In this document: piece by piece, positions 1-5,338 of the stretch | Layout: every line of letters starts with the position of its first letter | Numbering within the stretch: position 1 is the first letter of the stretch | NCBI GenBank assembly: GCA_947003675.1 | Contig: CAMQPJ010000071.1 | Span: 1 to 6,658 of the forward strand | Length of the DNA stretch: 6,658 bases | DNA from: an uncultured Collinsella sp. | GTDB taxonomy: Bacteria; Actinomycetota; Coriobacteriia; Coriobacteriales; Coriobacteriaceae | Reading direction: 5' to 3' | The notes under the pieces: generated by a model | Told to the model about the DNA's origin: nothing | Seen by the model: the letters and a program-made list of their open reading frames with translations, nothing else | Databases searched by the model: none | Made by a program: the position numbers and the translations under genes

Positions 1-290
1 AGCGTCTCGGTTGCGGACATGCCAACATTGAGCTCGTTGAAGCCGGCCTCGGCCCAAATGCCATGACCCGGGACAACGTCGGGGACGCTCGTGTAACGCA
101 TGGGATTGTCGGGCAGCTCAACGGTCAGGTGGCTCAGGACACTCGTGTAGACACGCGGCTGCTCGTCGGGATGCACTACGCGCATGTGCTTGGGCTCGAA
201 TACCCCATTGGACGAGTCCTCATTGCGGGCAACAAGCGTCGACCCGTCGTAGCTCGCGTTCTTACCAACCAAAATCGTTGTGCACGGCAT
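1..290 (-). CDS. C69-family dipeptidase, N-terminal part (cut by left edge)
   Basis: The minus strand encodes 96 complete codons beginning [18 protein letters not shown] and continuing LVARNEDS. This is the signature of peptidase family C69 (PepD-like, N-terminal nucleophile fold), in which the Cys close to the N terminus (here Cys3) becomes the catalytic nucleophile after processing. A second family motif, [20 protein letters not shown], is at about residues 76-95. Known members cleave dipeptides in the cytoplasm or at the cell surface; no signal peptide is visible here. The start at 290 is preferred because AAGGAGGA (303-296) lies 6 bases before it. An in-frame ATG at 296 overlaps that ribosome site. 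The remaining C-terminal portion is outside the window. The family call is firm; substrate and location are not. Confidence 0.9.
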   Translation of the reverse strand, partial: MPCTTILVGKNASYDGSTLVARNEDSSNGVFEPKHMRVVHPDEQPRVYTSVLSHLTVELPDNPMRYTSVPDVVPGHGIWAEAGFNELNVGMSATET

Positions 291-461
291 GCGCATCCTC
301 CTTGAGCGAAGAAATCAAACGGCAACAGTGTATCGCTTCGGAGCAAAAAGGGCGAAACCGCGACCCCTCGAGCCCCTCGAGATCCCTGTGGTCAAAAAAT
401 GCCAAATATGAGTACTGTCACAAATTTAGTAGCAGCAATTTAAGCGAATGCAGGTGTCGAT

Positions 462-489
462 AATCTACATTTGTTCAAAAGCTTGACAA
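462..489 (-). promoter_or_regulatory. Candidate promoter for the C69 dipeptidase
   Basis: On the minus strand TTGTCA (489-484, five of six to the -35 consensus) is followed after 16 bases by TAGATT (467-462, four of six to the -10 consensus). Transcription would begin near 455 and give a leader of about 165 bases that includes the left arm of the inverted repeat (388-418). This is a consensus match only. Confidence 0.35.
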
Positions 490-510
490 TGTAATTCCTC
501 ATAAGTCCAA

Positions 511-551
511 TAAAATAGGCTCTCTATCGATAATAAATACCGATAGAGAGC
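511..551 (-). terminator. Hairpin with T-rich tail on the minus strand, possible folD terminator
   Basis: GCTCTCTATCG (519-529) pairs perfectly with 541-551, leaving an 11-base loop. Read on the minus strand, the stem is followed within three bases by ATTTTATT, as an intrinsic terminator for the leftward fchA-folD transcript would be. The stem is AT-rich and the T run is broken, so termination may be weak. It lies about 105 bases past the folD stop and at the middle of the inverted-repeat element, so it may instead belong to that element. Confidence 0.45.
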
Positions 552-655
552 TAAAATGACCTAAAACATATGTGACTATCTTGGCAACAGTACTCATATT
601 TGGCGTTTTTTGCCCACGTGGTATATGTCTAACCCCCTCAAACAGCCCAAAACGC

Positions 656-1510
656 CTATTTCGATGCGCGCTCCGCCGCCTCAATCACGTGTTTGGCAAG
701 AACCGCTGTCGTTACAGCCCCCACGCCGCCCGGCACGGGCGTGATGGCGTTAACGATCGGCTCCGTAGCATCAAAATCGACGTCGCCGACCAGCTTGCCG
801 GCGGCCTCGTCCCAGTTAATGCCCACATCGATGGTTGTCTGGCCCTCGCGAACCGCATCCGCGCCAATCGTGCGCGCACGTCCAACCGCAGCAACAACAA
901 TGTCGGCAGCACGGCACTCGGCAGCCAAGTCGCGCGTATGCGTATGACACGTCGTCACTGTGGCATTGCGGGTCGTAAGCATGGCGGCAACGGGACGGCC
1001 AATCACCAGCGATCGACCGACGACTGCGACCTTTGCCCCATCCAGTTCCACGCCATAATGGTCCAGCAACGCCAGCACGGCCTCGGCCGTGCAAGGAGCA
1101 AAGCCCTCGCCTCGCCCCGAAAGCGTGGTAAGCAGCGAGGCCGGCGTCATGGAATCAACGTCCTTGACGGGATCGAGTGCCGCGGCAACTGCATCCTCGT
1201 CAAGCCCAGCGGGCAACGGGCGGAACAGCAGGCAGCCGTGAACAGCAGGGTCGGCATTGATGCCCTCGATGGCCGCCAGCAGCTCATCCTGCGAAACATC
1301 GGAGGGAAGCAATACGCGGCGAGCCTCAATGCCAACCTTCTCGCAGCGCTTGAGGGCACCGCGCTCGTAGGATAGGTCGTCCTCGCGCTCGCCCACGCGC
1401 ACGATAGCAAGCGTCGGAACAACGCCGCGCTCACGCAAAGCCGCGCAGCGAGCAGCGAGCTCCTCGGTCAAAGCACGGGCAACGGGAGCACCCTTCAGCA
1501 GTTCTGCCAT
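656..1510 (-). CDS. folD: FolD-family methylene-tetrahydrofolate dehydrogenase, probably lacking cyclohydrolase activity
   Basis: The product is 284 residues, the usual FolD length. It has the catalytic-domain Tyr48, KDVD at 116-119, PCTA at 139-142, the Rossmann motif VAVVGRSLVIGRP at 161-173, and a C-terminal TPVPGGVGAVTTA. These support NAD(P)-dependent oxidation of 5,10-methylene-THF to methenyl-THF in the cytoplasm. In canonical FolD, Tyr is followed four residues later by the cyclohydrolase Lys (human Lys56); here that position is Ala52, within SYERGALKRC. The canonical Gln of VQLPLP is Phe96 (CLLFRPLP). Asp119 is kept. I infer a dehydrogenase that has lost the hydrolase step, which the neighbouring fchA would supply. 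The start ATG lies 2 bases past the fchA stop, with an AGAGGGGA ribosome site inside the end of fchA, so the two are co-transcribed and probably translationally coupled. Confidence 0.9.
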   Translation of the reverse strand: MAELLKGAPVARALTEELAARCAALRERGVVPTLAIVRVGEREDDLSYERGALKRCEKVGIEARRVLLPSDVSQDELLAAIEGINADPAVHGCLLFRPLPAGLDEDAVAAALDPVKDVDSMTPASLLTTLSGRGEGFAPCTAEAVLALLDHYGVELDGAKVAVVGRSLVIGRPVAAMLTTRNATVTTCHTHTRDLAAECRAADIVVAAVGRARTIGADAVREGQTTIDVGINWDEAAGKLVGDVDFDATEPIVNAITPVPGGVGAVTTAVLAKHVIEAAERASK

Positions 1511-1512
1511 GG

Positions 1513-2145
1513 CTATCCCCTCTTCCTTGCGGCGTCAGCAGCGCGGCGCGCCAGCGCATCGGCGCGCGGCAGCCACGTATCCAACAGTTCATCGCACGCC
1601 GCCTCGAGCTCTTCGGCGCGTGCCCGGTCTTTCATAGACGTGGTGTTCGCAAAGAGCGTCAAGCTCGCGCCCTGCATGGCGGCGCGGCAGAACACGGCAC
1701 CGCAGGCCACATCGGACAGCAACTGGCGCGAGCCCTTATCGGCCATGTCCTCGAGCAGCGCCAGCGCGCGCCCGCAGGCATCCATGATCCGATATGGCGG
1801 CATGGCGGCCACGTGCAACGCATCCTGAATTGCAGCCGCACGCGTCGGGTCCTCACGCGGAATACCATACGCTGCCGACACCTGCCCGTAGGCGCGAACA
1901 TCCTCGGCGACCAGACCCACAAGCTCCTGCGCTAACTCATCCGCTTGGGCAAATGCACGCGTCAGATCGCCTGCGCGATCGGCAAGCGTGGGGTTCGTCG
2001 CGCCATAGCGAGCAACCATCCCGCACAGCGAGGCACCCAGCGCTCCCACAAACGCGCTGGCGCTGCCGCCGCCGGGAACCGGCTCGCGTGCAGCCAACGC
2101 CTCGGCAAAACCGCGACAGGTTTTATCCATCATCTCTTGGCTCAT
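1513..2145 (-). CDS. fchA: Methenyl-THF cyclohydrolase / formimido-THF cyclodeaminase family protein (FchA)
   Basis: The product is 210 residues, all-helical in character. Near its N terminus is the family hallmark EPVPGGGSASAFVGALGASL (21-40), in which PGGGS forms part of the folate-binding site of FTCD cyclodeaminase-type enzymes. Members act either as formimido-THF cyclodeaminase in histidine breakdown or, as in Methylobacterium FchA and acetogen operons, as methenyl-THF cyclohydrolase. Because it directly precedes a FolD lacking its own cyclohydrolase residues, and no histidine-degradation gene is present, methenyl-THF to 10-formyl-THF is the more likely reaction. The start at 2145 is chosen for its AGAGGTG ribosome site 6 bases upstream. 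The frame stays open to 2235, but that extension passes through a terminator-like hairpin and does not look coding. The cyclodeaminase alternative cannot be ruled out from sequence alone. Confidence 0.88.
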   Translation of the reverse strand: MSQEMMDKTCRGFAEALAAREPVPGGGSASAFVGALGASLCGMVARYGATNPTLADRAGDLTRAFAQADELAQELVGLVAEDVRAYGQVSAAYGIPREDPTRAAAIQDALHVAAMPPYRIMDACGRALALLEDMADKGSRQLLSDVACGAVFCRAAMQGASLTLFANTTSMKDRARAEELEAACDELLDTWLPRADALARRAADAARKRG

Positions 2146-2192
2146 CGAAACACCTCTATCTGGCGTGCCGGCAGTCGAGGCCATAACACGCC

Positions 2193-2235
2193 AAAATAAA
2201 AATGGGGCAACGATGCCAGGAGGCAGTTGTCCCAT
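2193..2235 (-). terminator. Intrinsic-terminator-like hairpin in the fchA-folD leader
   Basis: On the minus strand ATGGGACAAC-TGCC (2235-2222) pairs with GGCA-(TC)-GTTGCCCCAT (2217-2202) around a 4-base loop, with one G-T wobble and a 2-base bulge. The stem is followed directly by TTTTATTTT (2201-2193). It ends 48 bases before the fchA start, so it either attenuates the operon or ends leftward read-through from further right. No complete gene pointing left lies just upstream of it. Confidence 0.6.
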
Positions 2236-2281
2236 TCATCGGATTTTTCGAAGCCCAGTCTAACCCATAAGAAAGCGGCTG

Positions 2282-2323
2282 TCAGGAGCCTCGGCTATCG
2301 CCGTTTTCGATTGCCGGCAATAG
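2282..2323. repeat. 42-bp dispersed intergenic repeat, copy 1
   Basis: It matches 4307-4348 at 35 of 42 positions in the same orientation. Invariant blocks include TCAGGAGC, GGCTATCG, GATTGCCGG and ATAG. CTAT...ATAG and CGCC/GGCG-like segments allow a small stem-loop, and ATTGCCGGCAAT (minus strand, 2322-2310) is close to a perfect palindrome. Both copies lie between genes, like REP elements, but two copies in one window do not establish a genome-wide family. Confidence 0.7.
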
Positions 2324-2386
2324 AAAATTCCACCTAAAGTGGCACCGTCGCGCAGTCGGCAAGCGATCCACCCAAGAGGCGGGAGC

Positions 2387-2444
2387 GTTGCAACCGCCCA
2401 AAATGCTGTCGCTGACGCAATTTTGTTGCAAAAACACTTGCAAC
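2387..2444. promoter_or_regulatory. Cluster of three TTGCAA sites upstream of the surface protein gene
   Basis: GTTGCAAC (2387-2394), GTTGCAA (2425-2431) and CTTGCAAC (2437-2444) share the palindromic core TTGCAA. The last two are 12 bp apart, near one helical turn. They sit 130 to 190 bp before the surface-protein start and could be operator sites for either divergent gene. The motif is short, so chance is a real alternative. Confidence 0.3.
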
Positions 2445-2577
2445 ATTTTACAAATTCCTGTGTTTTTACTGTGTGGTTATAACTTATCGGCAATCTAATT
2501 TTTAACACGCTCGGAAAAAAATTTACAGAATCTAAACTATATATGTTGGCTAAAACCGGAATAAAAGGAGTGTCAGC

Positions 2578-4056
2578 ATGAAGTCGTTAACCAGAACGGC
2601 ATATCGTGCGATCGCTGCGTTTTTTACCGCTGCGTTTGTCTTGATAGGCCTCGCGTCGCCTGCTTTTGCAGACGGCGCTACCAGCACGATCACCAATGCC
2701 CGCACCGGTGCAAGCTACAACGATCTTGCCACCGCCACCGCCGAGGCGGAAAGCGGCGACACCATCAAGCTCGGCGAGGGCAACTACACCCTCTACGGCG
2801 TGAGCTCCGTGGGCCACACCAAGGACAAGGACCTCACCTTTGTGGGCCAGGGAAACGATAAAACCGCATGGAACATCGGCGCACTCGTGCCCGATCCCGC
2901 CAACTTTGGCACCGAGTACAACGGCGACTATTCCTTCGATGGCGCCGGCACTGTAACGTTCGAGAAGATGACGCTGCGTTCCGGCAACGCAGACTACCTT
3001 GGCTTCATCCGCGCCAATAAGACTGTCGTTGACCATTGTGTCATTAACGGCAAGACGTTCTACTGGGGCTACACCTCCGCTGAGTTCAACAGCACTACGT
3101 TCAACGCCCCTGATGGAGACTATTCCCTGTGGACCTACAGCTCGCCGGTCATGACGTTTGACACCTGCACCTTTAACGCAACCGGTAAGGTCATCAACGT
3201 CTACAGAGAAGCCAGCACGCAGGACATCACCGTTAACGTGAATAATTGCACGTTCAACTCGAATGGCGACAAAGACAAGCAGGCGTTGAATATCAACGAC
3301 TCTCTTATGGGGGACCACAAGTTCATCCTCAACATTACTGGCAATAATACCGTCACGGCTGCGCGCGACAGGACCACCTGCTCGCAGCTCTTTGGCTTTG
3401 GTGGCAAGTCGGGCAACAACACCGGCCGTACCGATGTCAAGATTGACGGCACTCTCGTGTGGTCCAAAAAAGGCGAGACGTTCAAAGGCGAGAAGAAAAC
3501 CCACAGCTACACCGACGGCGAGCATGACAACGCCTACGATGTCGCCTACACCGAGTGGGCCTCTGACAATGCCGGTACTTGGACTCGCACGGGGACCCCT
3601 AAGTGCAAGTACTGCGGCTTCGTCAAGCCTGATTTCGTGGAGAAGGCCTACGATCTCTCCTACGACCTGAACGGCTCCGAGGATGAGCAGGCTGCCGAAT
3701 TCGCACCCGTTAAGTGCGTCACCGAAGCCGAGGTTACGGCCGAGCAGCCGGTGCGCAAGGGCTACTCCTTCGTGGGCTGGAACACCGCAAAGAATGGCTC
3801 CGGCACAAGCTATGCCGCGGATGCTACGGTTGAGCTTTCCGCTCCTGTGACGCTCTACGCCCAGTGGAAGAAGGACGAGCCCGCGCCCAAGCCTTCCGAC
3901 AACAAGCCTGCCGGCAAGCCTGCAAATAAGACCAAGGCAAACAAGCAGGCTCTGCCCAACACGGGTGACGCCTCCGCCAACATCGTCGCTGCTATGGGCA
4001 TCATGGCAATCGCCTGCTTTGTCGCCAGCGCTGTCGTGTCTAAGGTTCGCAAGTAA
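2578..4056 (+). CDS. LPXTG-anchored cell-wall surface protein with beta-helix-like body and InlB-type repeat
   Basis: The product is 492 residues. A Sec signal peptide (residues 1-31) ends in ASPAFA before Asp32. Residues of about 35-300 have short repeated strands with patterns such as FNSTTFNA, DTCTFNA and VNNCTFNS, typical of right-handed parallel beta-helix (pectin-lyase-like) folds. Residues 309-348 (HSY...W...CKYCGF, with Cys343 and Cys346) resemble the His/Cys-containing repeats found in gut Firmicute and actinobacterial surface proteins. Residues 362-430 match a Listeria/InlB B-type repeat (GYSFVGW at 395-401, LYAQW at the end). A Pro/Lys-rich spacer leads to LPNTG (459-463), a hydrophobic span and a basic tail ending SKVRK, so sortase should attach it to peptidoglycan. 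AAGGAG lies 7 bases before the start, and a terminator follows at 4099. The ligand is unknown; adhesion or glycan contact is a guess from architecture. Confidence 0.92.
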   Translation: MKSLTRTAYRAIAAFFTAAFVLIGLASPAFADGATSTITNARTGASYNDLATATAEAESGDTIKLGEGNYTLYGVSSVGHTKDKDLTFVGQGNDKTAWNIGALVPDPANFGTEYNGDYSFDGAGTVTFEKMTLRSGNADYLGFIRANKTVVDHCVINGKTFYWGYTSAEFNSTTFNAPDGDYSLWTYSSPVMTFDTCTFNATGKVINVYREASTQDITVNVNNCTFNSNGDKDKQALNINDSLMGDHKFILNITGNNTVTAARDRTTCSQLFGFGGKSGNNTGRTDVKIDGTLVWSKKGETFKGEKKTHSYTDGEHDNAYDVAYTEWASDNAGTWTRTGTPKCKYCGFVKPDFVEKAYDLSYDLNGSEDEQAAEFAPVKCVTEAEVTAEQPVRKGYSFVGWNTAKNGSGTSYAADATVELSAPVTLYAQWKKDEPAPKPSDNKPAGKPANKTKANKQALPNTGDASANIVAAMGIMAIACFVASAVVSKVRK

Positions 4057-4098
4057 TTTCAACTTCGAAACACGCCGCAGCAACTTGTTGCAACGCAA

Positions 4099-4136
4099 AG
4101 GGGTCCGCACCCCAAAATGTGCGGACCCCTGTTTTC
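4099..4136 (+). terminator. Intrinsic terminator of the surface protein gene
   Basis: AGGGGTCCGCAC (4099-4110) pairs perfectly with GTGCGGACCCCT (4119-4130) around an 8-base loop, followed by GTTTTC. The 12-bp GC-rich stem and T run are a clear intrinsic terminator, 42 bases after the stop codon. Confidence 0.88.
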
Positions 4137-4233
4137 GAAAAAAGCAGTGGCGACGCCCCCACGATGAATAACCGGCGGCGTCCGTCGTCAAGATTCGCAG
4201 CCCCGGCCACGCTCCGCCCCACCGCACCAAACA

Positions 4234-4313
4234 CGGGGCACATGGCCCACCCTTACGAGTCACTTGCGCGTACAGTAAAGGCGGGTAATCCATAGGCGGT
4301 AACAGATCAGGAG
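4234..4313 (+). promoter_or_regulatory. Orphan lipoprotein-type promoter and leader with no gene behind it
   Basis: Positions 4239-4308 match 6304-6373, the promoter and leader of the second lipoprotein gene, at 62 of 70 bases without gaps. Shared parts include the dyad (CGGGGCACATGGCCCA, 4234-4249), TACAGTAAAGG at 4271-4281 and AATCCAT. A GGAG remains at 4310-4313, but no ATG or lipoprotein reading frame follows; the 42-bp repeat does. It looks like the remnant of a lost or moved paralogue, or an insertion-prone cassette. Confidence 0.7.
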
Positions 4314-4348
4314 CTCTGGCTATCGGCGTTTCCGATTGCCGGTTATAG
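4307..4348. repeat. 42-bp dispersed intergenic repeat, copy 2
   Basis: This is the partner of 2282-2323 (35 of 42 identical). It abuts the 3' end of the zinc-ribbon gene. A perfect 6-bp hairpin (TAGGCA 4346-4351 with TGCCTA 4356-4361) overlaps both the repeat edge and that gene's stop codon. Without a T run on the minus strand it is at best a weak terminator. Confidence 0.7.
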
Positions 4349-4358
4349 GCACGGATGC

Positions 4359-5198
4359 CTAGTCCACCTGGAATGTCGGCAGCAGCGTGTCGATAATCTT
4401 CGACCCCATGTCGCTGTTCGCGGTCGAGTATTCCAGAGACGCCGTGGCGACCGTCGAATCCGTGACAATCGTCTTTGTGTACGTAATCATGTCGCCCTCG
4501 CGCCACGAAACCACGTACCAGTTGTCGCCCTCCGCGGTATAGAGGTCGGCCTTGCCCGAGGTGTCCTCATCGACAAACATCTCGTGTGCAGTTTCGTCGT
4601 TAATGTTGACGTAGCCAGACAGGCTGATCACAAAACCCGTCTCCGGATCCTCGTACCTTGTGCTGCTGCCGCTGGGAGTATCTTCCATCTCAAAACGGTT
4701 GGGAATCGACATGCTATAAGGATGCATGTCGTTCGTGTACGTATGCACGTCGGTCAGGTAATCGTCCGAATCGCCCGAGCCGTAGTATGCCGGTTCGTCC
4801 TCGGGAACGGCCTCGTCATCCGACGACGAAGACTCCTTGGCCTTGGACTTGTCATCCTTCTTCTTAGCAGAAGAATCTTTCTCGTCCGAAGACCCAGTAT
4901 CGATCACCGAAATCTGCGTGTCAGAGCTCTTGGACCCGTTAAGCATCGTGAGCGCAAACACCGTGCCGCCACCAATGAGAACCACAACAGCACATGCCAC
5001 AGCGATAATGACCGGCGCCTTGCTCTTGGGCTTTTGAGGCGCAGGCGCGACCGGCGGCATCGACTGGGTCAGGCCCGGGGCAGAGGAAGGACCAGCGCCC
5101 GTAGGCGTCGGCGCGGAGCCACCCGCAAGCGACGCCCCGCAATGCGTGCAAAACGTCGATCCATCGGGAACTTGCTGTCCGCATTTTTGACAGAACAT
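4359..5198 (-). CDS. Zinc-ribbon, single-pass membrane protein with outer domain of unknown function
   Basis: The product is 279 residues. It opens with a zinc ribbon, MFCQKCG...FCTHCG (Cys3, Cys6, Cys17, Cys20), then a Pro/Ala/Gly-rich linker (about 25-60). One membrane span follows at about 62-86 (APVIIAVACAVVVLIGGGTV). A low-complexity Ser/Asp/Lys/Glu stalk occupies about 89-145, and a folded C-terminal domain runs from about 150 to 279. The absence of a signal peptide and the N-terminal ribbon suggest ribbon inside, C-terminal domain outside. Similar zinc-ribbon membrane proteins are widespread in Firmicutes and Actinobacteria, mostly without known function. The start has AAAGG 7 bases upstream, and a TATAGA at 5243-5238 is a possible -10. 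The outer domain ends with strands and a helix (GSKIIDTLLPTF) recalling the end of the neighbouring lipoprotein (AEALLNSIEF), so a common fold is possible but unproven. Confidence 0.85.
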   Translation of the reverse strand: MFCQKCGQQVPDGSTFCTHCGASLAGGSAPTPTGAGPSSAPGLTQSMPPVAPAPQKPKSKAPVIIAVACAVVVLIGGGTVFALTMLNGSKSSDTQISVIDTGSSDEKDSSAKKKDDKSKAKESSSSDDEAVPEDEPAYYGSGDSDDYLTDVHTYTNDMHPYSMSIPNRFEMEDTPSGSSTRYEDPETGFVISLSGYVNINDETAHEMFVDEDTSGKADLYTAEGDNWYVVSWREGDMITYTKTIVTDSTVATASLEYSTANSDMGSKIIDTLLPTFQVD

Positions 5199-5261
5199 CG
5201 TTCGACCTTTCGTGGTTTAGCTTTTGTCACAGCCAAGTCTATACGCCCCCACCCAGGGCGC

Positions 5262-5273
5262 TGTTGCGCAACA
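5262..5273. promoter_or_regulatory. Perfect 12-bp palindrome, possible operator
   Basis: TGTTGCGCAACA is fully self-complementary. It lies 64 bases before the zinc-ribbon start and just behind its possible -10 (TATAGA, 5243-5238), a position suitable for a dimeric regulator of that gene. Function is inferred from symmetry and position. Confidence 0.35.
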
Positions 5274-5322
5274 TGAAAAAGCCGATGCCGAGCCGTGCCG
5301 TCCCATGCGCCTGCCCCAAACA

Positions 5323-5338
5323 TGGGACACATGGCCCA
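5323..5338 (+). promoter_or_regulatory. Dyad operator candidate upstream of lipoprotein 1
   Basis: TGGGACACATGGCCCA has the symmetric form TGGGNCA-N2-TGNCCCA and is identical to 6299-6314. The following CCACC and CGAG are also shared with the other copies, but the TACAGT box is not; the best -10 (TATAAG, 5378) is about 18 bp further away than in the other two copies. Confidence 0.55.

Larger units (their letters stand above)
388..617. repeat. 230-bp AT-rich element with 31-bp inverted repeats
   Basis: The left arm (388-418) and the reverse complement of the right arm (587-617) match at 29 of 31 positions. The core GCCAAATATGAGTACTGT (401-418, complement at 587-604) is perfect over 18 bp, followed outward by one mismatch, a matching 7-bp A-tract block, one mismatch and GTGG. 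The 168 bp between the arms is AT-rich and contains a further perfect hairpin (519-551). This is the shape of a small non-autonomous element (MITE-like), but no target-site duplication is evident: the bases outside the arms do not repeat. The alternative is a pair of oppositely oriented regulator or terminator motifs. The repeat is seen directly; its nature is inference. Confidence 0.75.
291..655. other. Spacer between folD and the C69 dipeptidase gene
   Basis: Both flanking genes point left, so this is the 3' region of folD and the leader of the peptidase. It is much richer in A and T than the genes. It holds the inverted-repeat element 388-617, its central hairpin, one candidate promoter, and a perfect 9-bp tandem repeat of CCCCTCGAG (364-372 and 373-381) just outside the left arm. 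GGCGTTTT (602-609) and AAAACGCC (649-656) also form a spaced inverted repeat at the folD stop. I see no credible gene. Confidence 0.8.
2146..2577. other. Divergent spacer between fchA and the LPXTG surface protein gene
   Basis: This 432-bp region serves as leader for fchA (leftward) and for the surface protein (rightward). It holds the leader hairpin 2193-2235, one copy of a 42-bp dispersed repeat (2282-2323), and three TTGCAA sites (2388, 2426 and 2438; the last two 12 bp apart). An AT-rich stretch from about 2440 to 2560 should contain the rightward promoter. Within it TATAAC (2478-2483), TTAACA (2502-2507) and TTTACA (2522-2527) are partial promoter matches, but I cannot settle a spaced pair. 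AAGGAG (2565-2570) is the surface gene's ribosome site. No credible gene. Confidence 0.7.
4057..4358. other. Convergent spacer between the surface protein and zinc-ribbon genes
   Basis: The genes on either side point towards this region, so no promoter is needed here. Even so, after the terminator (4099-4136) it contains a near-complete lipoprotein-type promoter and leader (4234-4313) and then copy 2 of the 42-bp repeat (4307-4348). The piece from about 4137 to 4230 shows nothing I recognise. Confidence 0.75.

Noticed and set aside
483..516. Rightward promoter TTGACA (483-488) with TAAAAT (511-516)
   Set aside because: The spacer is 22 bases, too long for a normal promoter, and no rightward gene follows.
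388..617. Insertion sequence with transposase
   Set aside because: The element is only 230 bp and has no reading frame of a transposase, and no target-site duplication was found, so only a non-autonomous or non-mobile repeat can be claimed.
499..684. 61-codon minus-strand frame overlapping the end of folD
   Set aside because: It begins inside folD in another frame and crosses the inverted-repeat arm and central hairpin; no ribosome site or domain.
572..1375. 267-codon plus-strand frame
   Set aside because: It is antisense to folD, whose motifs are clear; the product has no recognisable domain.
2146..2235. 30-residue N-terminal extension of FchA
   Set aside because: It spans the terminator-like hairpin; the ATG at 2145 has a good ribosome site and matches the usual family start.
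2260..2508. 82-codon minus-strand frame ending just before the leader hairpin
   Set aside because: It starts at GTG without a ribosome site, passes through the 42-bp repeat and AT-rich promoter DNA, and has no protein-like pattern. It would, if real, make the hairpin at 2193-2235 its terminator.
2587..4506. Very long open frame (639 codons) on the minus strand opposite the surface protein
   Set aside because: The plus strand there encodes a signal peptide, known repeats and LPNTG, and the minus frame runs on into the zinc-ribbon gene. Its product is low-complexity Gly/Val/Arg-rich, the usual mirror of GC-rich codon use.
4584..5276. 230-codon plus-strand frame
   Set aside because: It is antisense to the zinc-ribbon gene and extremely Arg-rich, a shadow of GC-rich coding.
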